This document shows, one piece after another, positions 1 through 7,400 of a stretch of 30,011 bases of DNA. The position numbers and the translations under genes are program-made. The notes below the pieces were generated by a model. The model was not told the DNA's origin. It did not search any database and saw only the letters and a program-made list of their open reading frames with translations. Position 1 is the stretch's first letter. Every line of letters begins with the position of its first letter. The stretch is from JAKAUF01 sp050746205 (GTDB lineage Bacteria; Acidobacteriota; Terriglobia; Terriglobales; SCQP01), in NCBI GenBank assembly GCA_050746205.1, contig JBOGKW010000021.1:1-30011 (forward strand). The letters run 5' to 3'.

Positions 1-309
1 GTGCGGATTCGGGTCGCGGCGCTGCCCCTTCCGACGGGACAGCCGGTGGAGGATGCGGTGGTGGAAAACAAGGAAAACGTGAGTGAAGGCGGTGAGGCGT
101 CAAGGAAAACCCTGGCAACACGGCCTATTTTGGCGGATCGGACTGACCGGTTCAGCGCCTGGCCCACCTTACGATTGGTCCCAACGGCAGCTTTTGCTCG
201 CGGGATAGGGGATAGGGACGGCAAAATCCGGCCACCCCCCAGGGTTCCTGTCCGGCGGGCTGGCATTAGTCAGCTCGCTGTTTTTTTTAAACACCACGCG
301 CTCTGCGGC
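1..309. other. Left-edge region without a supported gene
   Basis: No gene is supported here. A plus-strand frame is open from the window edge through to 507, but it runs antisense through the recognisable DUF7662 gene and resembles no known family, so it may be chance or the 3' part of a gene that begins outside the window. A run of eight T lies at 281-288. The only hairpin before it is very weak, so I do not call a terminator. On the minus strand, bases 309 to about 285 still look like the lost C-terminal coding end of the DUF7662 gene. Confidence 0.4.
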
Positions 310-525
310 TTAATTCAGAACCGCTCGCCTACCCGCACGCATCCACGCCTGCGAGTATGGATGCTGACCAGTTCCTGGATCAGCATTTGCCCACCACGCA
401 GCGTGCTCCCTGGCGGATGCGGGCAGAGCGAAACCAAGGACTGCCTCGGCCTCGCTGAAGGTCATGGTCACTGTCAGAGAATTGTTTGCTGCGAGGTGGT
501 TGTATAAAGGCTCGTATTTCCCCAT
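310..525 (-). CDS. DUF7662-family small protein, C-terminus cut by an in-frame stop
   Basis: The 71-residue product begins MGKYEPLYNHL and contains the signatures of DUF7662-type proteins: a TMTFSEAEAVLGF segment, then LPASAREHAAWWAN, then a QAWMRAG segment. The family has no known biochemical role; many members are small stand-alone proteins. The start is set at the ATG at 525 because GAGGA lies 7 nt upstream; a TTG two codons earlier is open but overlaps the spacer. The stop TAA at 310-312 falls where family members normally continue into a last beta strand. The same frame past the stop reads AAERVVFKK, which resembles that strand. The gene is therefore probably truncated by a nonsense mutation, or rarely read through. 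Family recognition is from memory of the motif pattern. Confidence 0.75.
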   Translation of the reverse strand: MGKYEPLYNHLAANNSLTVTMTFSEAEAVLGFALPASAREHAAWWANADPGTGQHPYSQAWMRAGRRAVLN

Positions 526-683
526 CTTCAATTCCTCAGTCTGCCCTACTCCCCAACGCTCTGGAGGCGCAATTGGACTTCCAGCGGCGCGTTGGAGCGC
601 ACTCCGGGAGGTTGGAGGACGCCGGGGATGGACTCAGGATGGAGCGAGGCGGTTCCAGGAAAAGCCGGACGATGCTAGCTGGC

Positions 684-1010
684 CTATTCATGCGGCCACT
701 TAATCCCCAACCCCACCAGAGGACCTCGATAGTTTTCCTCTAAGGGGCCGATGGTGACATCAAAGTAATAGTCTGCCGACAGCAGCATGTCCCTAAGATC
801 GCCCGGCACTGAGCGGAGCCTGGTCAGCCAATCGTCCTGCAAGACAAACGAACTTTCTGGCGGCTGACGAACGACCTTCAGGCGCGTTCCATCCCAATCG
901 CAAATGCCCGTGAACACTACCACGTCATCGCTCCCGTCGGGTTTTGTGGACCACGCAACCATCGCAATCCGCTTCCCGTGGGTCTCGGCGGGGTTAATCG
1001 CCTGCTCCAT
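684..1010 (-). CDS. Hypothetical protein, 108 residues
   Basis: I do not recognise this product. It begins MEQAINPAETHGKRIAM and has alternating hydrophobic stretches (AMVAWS, DVVVFTGICDWDG, YYFDVTIGPLEE) that suggest a small mixed alpha/beta soluble domain. It has no signal peptide, membrane segment or cysteine motif. The ATG at 1010 is preferred over the GTG-like opening 24 nt upstream because TAGGAA sits just before it, although the spacing is short. Upstream on the same strand of the DUF7662 gene, separated by about 160 bases, it may be cotranscribed with it. Base use is less GC-biased than in later genes, as in the rest of the first 1.5 kb. The frame looks coding, but no function can be given. 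Confidence 0.55.
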   Translation of the reverse strand: MEQAINPAETHGKRIAMVAWSTKPDGSDDVVVFTGICDWDGTRLKVVRQPPESSFVLQDDWLTRLRSVPGDLRDMLLSADYYFDVTIGPLEENYRGPLVGLGIKWPHE

Positions 1011-1024
1011 GGTTCCTAGTCGGC

Positions 1025-1552
1025 ATGCCCTCAAAGTCGCGGCATGTAGCCTACTTTAAGGCCGCTTGGCAAGATCGCCAGCCAGCACTGACCCGAGGGA
1101 GGGGGCATGCACCCTTACTGGCAAAACTGTCTGACATGCAGAGATCGCCCAGTCGCGATGATCGCACCCTTCATGCGGGGTTGGAAGCAGCGATGAATTT
1201 CGCGATTCAGGCATTGAATGCATCCGTCTCCAGCGCACAAATCGCCGCGATTGACGCGTATGCCATGAGTGAGCATATGCGCTCGAAATCGAAGTCTGCG
1301 GCATTTTATCGCCGCTTCTGGCCCTGGCGGCAAGGGTTGATGGCACGCCTTTCAGACAGCCACCGGAGGTGCTTCAAGCTTGCACTTACACGCCCGAGCG
1401 CGACCGGAAACGATTCTGCTCAGTGGACGTGGGCCGCCCTTCAGTCGCTTGTCAACACCACACTGGATGCCATCCGCGATTGGTACATGTTGGCTTTGGG
1501 TACAGAATATGCCTGTGCATCGCCCGTAACCTCGAACTGTGCCACGGGCTGA
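1025..1552 (+). CDS. Doubtful ORF, 175 residues
   Basis: This is the longest open frame in the stretch between the 108-residue protein and the secreted protein. It matches no family I know. The internal segment from about residue 57 (MNFAIQALNASVSSAQIAA) to about residue 160 has a plausible amphipathic, helix-rich composition, with moderate rather than strong third-position GC. No Shine-Dalgarno sequence precedes the first ATG, which also sits only 14 bases from the divergent start at 1010. It could be a real helical protein starting at an internal ATG, a gene remnant, or chance. I keep it only because the alternative is to leave 870 bases empty. Confidence 0.25.
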   Translation: MPSKSRHVAYFKAAWQDRQPALTRGRGHAPLLAKLSDMQRSPSRDDRTLHAGLEAAMNFAIQALNASVSSAQIAAIDAYAMSEHMRSKSKSAAFYRRFWPWRQGLMARLSDSHRRCFKLALTRPSATGNDSAQWTWAALQSLVNTTLDAIRDWYMLALGTEYACASPVTSNCATG

Positions 1553-1665
1553 ACCCCGCCGCCGTACGCTAGAGCAGCCCCGCTAGCCGCCCGTCCCTGG
1601 CGATCGGCGGAAGGCCCCGCTGGGGATGGGTGACTGGCCCAATTTCGCCCGGAATTGCAGGCTCC
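1545..1665 (+). repeat. Imperfect direct repeat, copy A
   Basis: About 110 bases here align with a second copy at 2860-2975 in the same orientation. Shared blocks in order are CCCGCCGCCG, GAGCAGCC, GAGCCGC or TAGCCGC, CGTCCyTGGCGATC, CGGmAGG, GGGGAT and CAATTT. Identity by eye is around 70 percent with small gaps. The two copies bracket the secreted-protein gene at 1885-2841. No transposase or terminal inverted repeats were seen, so the origin is unknown. Confidence 0.5.
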
Positions 1666-1750
1666 GGCCCCGATGCGGGCCCACGGTCATCCTCAACGGT
1701 TGTCGGGAGATTCGCACCCGCTCAACGGGCGTGTCCAGCCATTTGCATGA

Positions 1751-1756
1751 TAGAGT
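1751..1756 (+). promoter_or_regulatory. Possible -10 element upstream of the secreted protein gene
   Basis: TAGAGT is preceded by TGA, giving an extended -10 form, about 128 bases upstream of the ATG at 1885. No convincing -35 box is present. It is the best candidate in the 5' region of this gene, but the evidence is a single short match. Confidence 0.25.
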
Positions 1757-1884
1757 GGCGGCGTCGGAGCGGTTCAGCCGGTCACCGAGCTGGGTCGGAA
1801 AGGGTTGCCAGCCCGCCCGGCGGTGCAAGGCAGGCGCCTCCAGCAGGCAATTAACGCGGGCACGCTCCCGGGAAGGAAATAGCC

Positions 1885-2841
1885 ATGCGCTCCTCGTCCC
1901 TTGCTGGCCGGCTGCTCGCTTGCGCTCTTGCGGCCGGTGCGTTTTGGCTGCTCGGGGCCCGGCCGGCCCAGGCGCAGTCTCGGGATTTAGAGGTTCGCTG
2001 GGCGCCGTGGCTCCATCTCGATTCGGTGGCGGCGGCGAAGGTGGCGCTGCGCAGGCGGCACGCCGAGCCCCTCCGCATGAGCTACTACGGCCCTCCAACT
2101 CCGTTTCCCGCCGCGCCGCTCACGGTGCGCACCTGCGCCGCATATCTTCTCGCCACCGACACCAGCTACGCGCCCGCCAGTCCCAGCCAGTTCAGGATTG
2201 CCGAAGGGTACAGCCAATGTCCTGTCCTCGAGTTCATCGCTGCCAGTGCCCCAGCGGCCACGGGGCCGCCGCTGGTTGCCGTCGGGGGCGGATTCGGCTG
2301 GGCGTTGCCGCCGCTGGATTGCCCGGGCGAATGCGGCGGCCAGCGGGCGCGGTCGTATAAGCTGGCCATCAGCAGCGGCCGGCCGTGGGCATGGTGGGAT
2401 CCGGGGCTCCGGGTGGAACGGCGCAGCGGCCTGGTGGTGTACCTACAGGACGCGGGATGGGGGTATGGTGTCTCGCTCGTCGCCGAGCGCATCCCGCCGC
2501 CTCCGCAGCCGCGGGTCTACGCGGTAGTGGTTGCCACGGTGGCCCGCCACGGAAGCTATCACGGCGGTGCGTTCGCGGTGCTGGTGCGGGAAGGCGGCAC
2601 CTTACGCGTGGTCCGGACGCCGGCCTATTTTTCGAGTTTGTGCGAATCCTGCGGGTGCGGCAAGGCGGCACTTTACGCGCGGTCCGGACGGGTCCGTGAT
2701 GCCCTACGCGATAAAACCGACAGTGACCCCGGTCGCCCCCGCCGGACCGGCGCCCAGGGAAGATGGGGTTATCGAAAAGAGCCCCTCGGCGGGCTCGCGG
2801 TAATCGCCGGAGCGGCCCGGCTGGCTCTCGGTCAACAATAG
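1885..2841 (+). CDS. Secreted protein of unknown function with a frame-disrupting duplication near its end
   Basis: The 318-residue product opens with a clear Sec signal peptide: basic MRSSSLAGR, a hydrophobic core, then RPAQA with probable cleavage after residue 30. AAGGA lies 7 nt before the ATG. The mature part has scattered cysteines (CAAY, QCPV, LDCPGECGG) and beta-rich segments such as LVVYLQDAGWGYG and FAVLVREGGTLRVV. I do not recognise a domain. From about residue 245 the sequence changes character to Arg/Gly-rich (CESCGCGKAAL and onward). This coincides with an imperfect 36-base duplication, 2584-2619 and 2655-2690, whose copies are 71 bases apart and so in different frames. The downstream copy encodes RVRQGGTLRAVRT in another frame, so the last 70 or so residues are probably out-of-frame sequence. 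Confidence 0.6.
   Translation: MRSSSLAGRLLACALAAGAFWLLGARPAQAQSRDLEVRWAPWLHLDSVAAAKVALRRRHAEPLRMSYYGPPTPFPAAPLTVRTCAAYLLATDTSYAPASPSQFRIAEGYSQCPVLEFIAASAPAATGPPLVAVGGGFGWALPPLDCPGECGGQRARSYKLAISSGRPWAWWDPGLRVERRSGLVVYLQDAGWGYGVSLVAERIPPPPQPRVYAVVVATVARHGSYHGGAFAVLVREGGTLRVVRTPAYFSSLCESCGCGKAALYARSGRVRDALRDKTDSDPGRPRRTGAQGRWGYRKEPLGGLAVIAGAARLALGQQ
2584..2690 (+). repeat. Imperfect duplication inside the secreted protein gene
   Basis: Two 36-base segments, 2584-2619 and 2655-2690, differ at only a few positions (GTGCGGgAAGGCGGC versus GTGCGGcAAGGCGGC at their left ends). The offset of 71 is not a multiple of three. The first copy encodes VREGGTLRVVRT in the main frame and the second encodes VRQGGTLRAVRT in a different frame. 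This suggests either a repeated protein motif later broken by a frameshift or a recent duplication. Confidence 0.7.
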
Positions 2842-3135
2842 GCAGGCCGAATCGTACAGCCACTGGCGGGCCCGCCGCCGCCCGGAGCAGCCGGCCAACG
2901 AGCCGCGCGTCCTTGGCGATCCTCGGCAGGTCGCGCGGGGGATCGGCAATGGGCTCAATTTAGTGCGGGATCGCGGCGCTGATCCGTTGGGGCCCTCTGC
3001 CGATTGGCACCTCTGCGGGTTCAGATTTAAGGGCCGCCATGCTGTCAGGCTCCGGGCCAATGCACCAGCCCACGCCTGCTAGATTACCCGCCCCGGCAAT
3101 CGCGGTCCGGCGTGCCGCCGCGGCGCCCAACAGAG
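2842..3135. other. Intergenic region with direct repeat copy B
   Basis: Between the secreted protein and the permease (convergent genes) I see no coding sequence. Bases 2860-2975 are the second copy of the imperfect direct repeat described at 1545-1665. The remainder shows no clear terminator for either gene. Confidence 0.5.
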
Positions 3136-5478
3136 CTATTCGGTGCGCAGAGTGCCCATGGGATCGGTGCGCGCCGCGCGCAGGGCCGGACCGAGACAGG
3201 CGGCAAAGGTGACAGCGACCAGTAACCCACATGCACCGGCCAGCGCCAGCGGGTTGGCGGCGCCCACGCCAAACAGCCAATGGGCCCACAACCGCCCGGC
3301 ACCAAACGCGCCCGCCAATCCCAGCGCCAGGCCCAGCGCCATCGGGCGGAGGTTTGATGCCAGCACGCCGCGAAGCAATCGCCCGCGCGTAGCGCCTAAG
3401 GCCAGGCGCACGCCCAACTCGCGCGTGCGCGCCGCGACGCGATGCGCCGTTATGGCGTAAATGCCGAGTGCGGCCAGCAGCAGCGCCAGCAAGCCGAACC
3501 CCGCCATCAGCAGGGAAAGGAATCTGCGGCGCACTAGGGTATGGCTAAGCACGGTGGTCATGAGTCCGGGCAGGGACCAGGACGGGATGGCGGCGAGCGC
3601 GTGCATCACCGACGCAGGACTGCCGCGGGTGCGCACCACCAATGAAACGTAGTCCAGAGCCGGATATTGGGTGACCGGAACAAAGATTTCCGCGCCCGCT
3701 GGCTGGCTGAGGCTGAACTGGCGCAGGTCGCCAACCACCCCCACCACGGTGCGCCACTGATGATCATCCTGGATGAAGATGCGCAGGCCAATCGCATGGC
3801 CATCGGGCGCAATCATGCGCGCCATGGTCTGGTTCAGGATGGCCACCAGGGGCGTATGCATGCCGTCTGACGGCGTGAAATAGCGACCAGCTATTAAATG
3901 CGCTTGAATCGTCCGGAAATAGCCCGGCTCGGCCATGTTGAGCAGCGACCAGGGGCGTTCGGCGGGCGGCGGCGCTGGCTGGCCGCCGACGAGGTAAGGC
4001 GTGGTCCAATGCGCGCCGTGCAGGGGAGGCTCCATGACGGCGCTGGCCGCAGCCACGCCGGGGAGTGCGCGCAAGTGCGCCAGGGTTTGCTCGAAGTAGG
4101 CCTGCGCCCCCTTATTCCCATGAGCGATGGGCAGCGTGATCAGGCGGTTCACATTGAAGCCGGGGTTAACGGCGAGCACCCGCTGCAAGCTGCGCCCCAG
4201 CAGGCTCGCCGCCCCGACCACGGTTACCGCCAGCGCAACTTCGGCCGCCAGTAACCCGCCGTGCACGCGTCCGCCGGAGACTGCCTTCATCCGCGCGTTC
4301 AGGCTGCCCCGGGCGACTTCGAGCGCCGGCGCGAGCCCCGCAAGCAGCGCAGAGAGCAAGGCCACGCCAACAGCAAAGGCGACGACCGGGCCGTTCAAGT
4401 GTGCTCCATCCATGCGCGGCACGGGATAAGGCGCCCAACGCACCAGCACCGGAATCGCCCACCACGCCAGCAGGAGCCCCGCGCCGCCGCCCAGGATGGC
4501 AATCACCAGCGTTTCGCAGGCTGATTGGCGCAGGAGATCGCGGCGGGAGGCGCCGACGGCATGGCGAATGGCATATTCCCTTGTGCGCGCACTCGCCTGG
4601 GCTAGGAGCAGGTGTGCCAGATTGGCGCAGGCCAGCAAAAGTACCAACCCGACCGCGCCGAGCAGCAGCCAAAGTTCGGGCCGGTAGCTGCCGTTCAGAA
4701 ACTCACCGAGGCCTTTCACGGCGGCGGTTTCGCCTTGATTGGTGGCCGGGTATGCCGCCGCAAGCCGGTCCATCACCAGACCGAGATTGGCCCTAGCCGC
4801 CGGGAAGGTGACGCCTGGCTTGATGCGGCCGAGCACCAGCAGCCCCGGATGGTTGCCGCGCGACGCGAAACTTGGATTTGCCGCCTCTGGGCCGAGCGGA
4901 ACATAGAGCTCCGCGCTCCAGGGCATATCCGGCGGATTTTTGCGCAGTACGCCCATAATCGGCGGGGAGCCGTAATAGCTTTTGCCGATCACATGGGGGT
5001 CGCCTCCCATCTGCCGCCGCCAGAATCGGTAACCGATCACCATCGCCGCCTGTACGCCCGGCTGCTCCTCAGCCCGCGTGAAGCCTCGCCCCAGGGCGAA
5101 ATGCAGGCCGAGGAGCGGGAACAGCGATCCCGTCACGCTTGCGACCCGGGTCGTCGCCTGGGACCCGTTGGGCAAATGCATGGTGTCCGGGTAGGCAGGC
5201 TGAAATGCCGCCAGAGCGGAGAAGCTATGCGCCTGGTGGCGCCAGTCGAGATAATCCGGCCAGCTCACGTTCATCAATCCTGAGCGGGCCATATGCTCGC
5301 GGATCATCACCAACTGCCTTGGCTGGGAAAATGGGAGTGGCGCCAATACCACTCGCTGCACCACGCTGAACATGGACGTGGTTGCGCCGATGCCCAACGC
5401 CAGCGTGAGGACCGCCACGGCAGCCAACCCTGGCCGCCGCCGGACTATCCGCGCGGCGAAACGCCAATCCCGCAGCAT
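3136..5478 (-). CDS. ADOP-family MacB/FtsX-like permease
   Basis: The 780-residue membrane protein starts MLRDWRFAARIVRRRPGLAA followed by a first membrane helix with the LTLALGIGATTSMFSVV signature typical of this family. A periplasmic MacB-like domain follows (about 40-270, with PDYLDWR and LGRGFTRAEEQPG). A first FtsX core has three or four helices (about 270-390, with ARTREYAIRHAVGASRRDLLRQ). A second periplasmic domain and a second FtsX core close the protein (about 660-775, with RTRELGVRLALGATRGRLLRGV, a duplicated copy of the same motif). This duplicated layout is the acidobacterial duplicated orphan permease form. The family has no ATPase gene of its own and its substrate is unknown. 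No ATPase and no PadR-type regulator, a common neighbour, lies nearby. The start codon has no Shine-Dalgarno sequence; TATATT ends 6 nt before it. Confidence 0.93.
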   Translation of the reverse strand: MLRDWRFAARIVRRRPGLAAVAVLTLALGIGATTSMFSVVQRVVLAPLPFSQPRQLVMIREHMARSGLMNVSWPDYLDWRHQAHSFSALAAFQPAYPDTMHLPNGSQATTRVASVTGSLFPLLGLHFALGRGFTRAEEQPGVQAAMVIGYRFWRRQMGGDPHVIGKSYYGSPPIMGVLRKNPPDMPWSAELYVPLGPEAANPSFASRGNHPGLLVLGRIKPGVTFPAARANLGLVMDRLAAAYPATNQGETAAVKGLGEFLNGSYRPELWLLLGAVGLVLLLACANLAHLLLAQASARTREYAIRHAVGASRRDLLRQSACETLVIAILGGGAGLLLAWWAIPVLVRWAPYPVPRMDGAHLNGPVVAFAVGVALLSALLAGLAPALEVARGSLNARMKAVSGGRVHGGLLAAEVALAVTVVGAASLLGRSLQRVLAVNPGFNVNRLITLPIAHGNKGAQAYFEQTLAHLRALPGVAAASAVMEPPLHGAHWTTPYLVGGQPAPPPAERPWSLLNMAEPGYFRTIQAHLIAGRYFTPSDGMHTPLVAILNQTMARMIAPDGHAIGLRIFIQDDHQWRTVVGVVGDLRQFSLSQPAGAEIFVPVTQYPALDYVSLVVRTRGSPASVMHALAAIPSWSLPGLMTTVLSHTLVRRRFLSLLMAGFGLLALLLAALGIYAITAHRVAARTRELGVRLALGATRGRLLRGVLASNLRPMALGLALGLAGAFGAGRLWAHWLFGVGAANPLALAGACGLLVAVTFAACLGPALRAARTDPMGTLRTE

Positions 5479-5484
5479 GATTGG

Positions 5485-5490
5485 AATATA
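5485..5490 (-). promoter_or_regulatory. -10-like element of a possible leaderless start, permease gene
   Basis: On the minus strand TATATT occupies positions -12 to -7 relative to the ATG at 5478, inside an AT-rich patch that stands out from its GC-rich surroundings. No ribosome-binding site is visible. This is where a -10 box lies when transcription starts at the start codon. Confidence 0.5.
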
Positions 5491-5942
5491 TATACATCAC
5501 CGGCTCCGGCCCGTCATCGCTTCCATCGTTCAGGGGTGGAATTCGTCACAGGGAAGGAATGCCTTTGGCGTCCCGCCCCTCTGCCCGCCCCGGCGGTTGG
5601 CTTAACTGCGGGCCCAACGCCAGCCTGTGCCTTTCGCTAAGCAGCTGCCCCGTGTGACACAAACAGCAGCTGGGCCGTTGCGGTACGATCGCGCCTCCGC
5701 GTGCGGGACGCGCTGCGGTCCTTGACCACCGCCCGGCGCCGCCGCCCGCTGCCCCGGGCGGCGCCGCGGGTCGGATCTGCCACGATCTTCTGGCCGGGGA
5801 AAAGCTCTGAGGGGACGCGCCGCGCAATGGCTCGGCCATGGGCACCATTAACCATCGCAGGGGTGGGGCCAAGCCCGATTGACAAAATCACGCGCTGCGA
5901 CGAACCCGGCGGTGTGCCTACGTTCGATGGCGTGAGAGCACT
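5491..5942. other. Intergenic region between DUF3037 gene and permease gene
   Basis: No coding sequence is supported in these 450 bases. They hold a strong GC-rich hairpin at about 5732-5768 (GGCGCCGCC against GGCGGCGCC, short loop) without a T-run on either strand. CAGCTG also occurs twice near 5641-5670. The hairpin may end transcription from the DUF3037 gene, but it lies about 175 bases beyond the stop. Confidence 0.35.
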
Positions 5943-6698
5943 TTAGAGTACGTGGGAGGATCGCAAGTGTTCCTCGCCGAAACTGAGGAGCTGATTTTCG
6001 GTCAGAACTTGGGTGCCGGAGGCAACAAGCGGGCGCGTGCATTCGTCAAATTGTGCAGGATCAAGCTGATGCCGCACGATTGCTAGGGGCGTGGCGGACG
6101 AATCGAACGTTTTTCGGTACAGCATCGAAGCGCCGGCAGTGGCTTGCGAACGCTCCAGCGCGGCCCTTCCTTGAGCGGGCAGGATCGCCGCAAAGAGGAC
6201 GTGTTGCGAACCGTTGGGTCGAAACTCGAAATCCGGGCGACAATACCTGGGAACGAGGACGTCCGCGAAATTCCGAATCCTGCGCTGCTGAAAAAACGGC
6301 GCGAGCCGCTGCCTGATTGATAAGCGGAACTGGTGCAACGTGCTGCGGTGTCCCGCTGGCTGCTCGCGCACAAACGCAGGGTAGAGCATGTCGAGCGCCT
6401 GCGCGGCCGATTCAGCTTCACACGCCATTACGTCTGAAAATTGCAGGCTGTTCTTGAATTGCCGCGACACGGTCGCAATGTCGGAGCCGGCGTTCAATTC
6501 TCTTTGCAGGAAGTCGCGGACGTAGGCGATGAGCGATTCGGCCGACTCGCGCGACCACAGGGCGGCGATCCTCCCGACGTTGTCGGTAATCCGCCACTGG
6601 AGGCCGTCATCGCCGATTTGCAGCGCGACACCTATGTTTACGAACTCGGCCGCCGCCGCGTCGGGCACGTAGCGCAGAACGGTATATTTTGCGGTCAC
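5943..6698 (-). CDS. DUF3037 domain protein
   Basis: The 251-residue product begins, at a GTG, with VTAKYTVLRYVPD followed by AEFVNIGVALQIGDDG. This is the N-terminal signature of DUF3037 proteins, which are usually encoded beside a HipA-like kinase; their role is unknown. The GTG at 6698 is chosen over an upstream in-frame start at 6842. It puts the conserved domain at the N-terminus and creates a GTGA overlap with the stop codon of the kinase remnant (TGA at 6695-6697), a usual translational-coupling arrangement. The middle part (RDFLQREL, SLQFSDVMACEAES) is helical and soluble; there is no signal peptide or membrane segment. The C-terminal half after about 160 is not a motif I recognise. 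The frame is intact although the partner gene is decayed. Confidence 0.8.
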   Translation of the reverse strand: MTAKYTVLRYVPDAAAAEFVNIGVALQIGDDGLQWRITDNVGRIAALWSRESAESLIAYVRDFLQRELNAGSDIATVSRQFKNSLQFSDVMACEAESAAQALDMLYPAFVREQPAGHRSTLHQFRLSIRQRLAPFFQQRRIRNFADVLVPRYCRPDFEFRPNGSQHVLFAAILPAQGRAALERSQATAGASMLYRKTFDSSATPLAIVRHQLDPAQFDECTRPLVASGTQVLTENQLLSFGEEHLRSSHVL

Positions 6699-7150
6699 AG
6701 CAGCAACGCCTTTCCATCGGAGCGCGCGCGTTTCGCCCGCTCCTCTAAAAAGCTGACGATTGCCTCTGCCGCTGCGCCCTCTAGTTGCCAGGCAGACGGG
6801 ACAGCGGCGCAAATATTTTTCAGAAGCTCCGGCCCGAAGCACCCTTCTATGGCTGTGGATGTGTCATCCAGGCTGTGGGGAAAGGTTCGGGCCCCTTCCC
6901 GCAGGAACGGGTGCGGCGGACAGCAGTATTGGCCGCTGGCCGACGACGCCAGTTGTTCGGACCGCCAGGTCGGTCCCGTAAAACAGTGGCCGTGATCAAT
7001 AAGGGTGAAGTCAAACGCACCAATTTCCACCGATGCAATTATGGCCGCGCCGGCGGTCGGAAGGTCTAAGCAGCGCGCCACTTCCCAAGCAAGCACCTCG
7101 TTGTAGGGGTCCGGCAGGCAGCGGGCACCTTCGGCCCTGGGGCCGGCATC
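6695..7150 (-). pseudogene. Remnant of a HipA-like kinase with internal and 5' deletions
   Basis: The frame is open from 7150 (TAA at 7151-7153 on the minus strand just upstream) to a TGA at 6695. Two separate parts of HipA-like kinases can be recognised. The first is DPYNEVLAWEVARCLDLP, like the segment that follows the N-lobe. The second is FDFTLIDHGHCFTGPTW, like the DFG-equivalent metal-binding segment and the start of the C-terminal helices. Between them only about 13 residues remain, where intact kinases have well over 100, including the catalytic-loop Asp and Asn. The N-terminal nucleotide-binding part is also missing. The 3' end appears genuine because its stop overlaps the DUF3037 start. 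A shorter product could start at the GTG at 7096 but could not be an active kinase. The lineage call rests on motif resemblance only. Confidence 0.6.
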
Positions 7151-7159
7151 TTATTGCCT

Positions 7160-7339
7160 ATGCCCACGCCTCGCAAACCACGCTCCCAGCCCGCCCCGGC
7201 CCGTTCCCGCGCCAAAGCCGCCCGCCGCATCCGCGAAAAGGAAGAACGCGAGAACGCGGCAAAGTCCAAGACGCCCGACCGCCAGGAGTTGCCCATCCGC
7301 CGCTCCCACCGCCGCGACGGTGAGTTCTTCACCATCTAG
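7160..7339 (+). CDS. Small very basic protein, 59 residues
   Basis: The product, MPTPRKPRSQPAPARS onward, is rich in Arg, Lys, Pro and Glu, with an ARRIREKEERENAAKSK stretch that is probably helical, and ends in DGEFFTI. Codons have a strong preference for G or C in the third position, as in the real genes around it, which favours coding. There is no good ribosome-binding site; a TTG two codons upstream is also possible. It begins ten bases beyond the breakpoint of the kinase remnant and ends 61 bases before the 3' end of the phosphoesterase gene, with which it converges. I know no family for it; nucleic-acid binding is conceivable from the charge alone. Confidence 0.4.
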   Translation: MPTPRKPRSQPAPARSRAKAARRIREKEERENAAKSKTPDRQELPIRRSHRRDGEFFTI

Positions 7340-7400
7340 CCGCCGCTGGGCCGCCGCCACTCCGGGCCCTGGTCCGCGCGAGGAGCGGGTTGCCCTCGCG

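Noticed and set aside
271..290. Intrinsic terminator ahead of the T8 run
   Set aside because: The stem that could precede it has only four pairs, and on the minus strand, where the nearby gene lies, the run reads as A.
1..507. Plus-strand ORF of 168 codons open from the window edge
   Set aside because: It runs antisense through the recognisable DUF7662 gene and has no family resemblance; the first part could be the end of a gene outside the window but this cannot be shown.
1626..2360. Plus-strand ORF of 244 codons overlapping the secreted protein gene
   Set aside because: Arg/Ser/Pro-rich translation typical of an alternative frame in GC-rich DNA; the overlapping frame has a signal peptide and ribosome-binding site.
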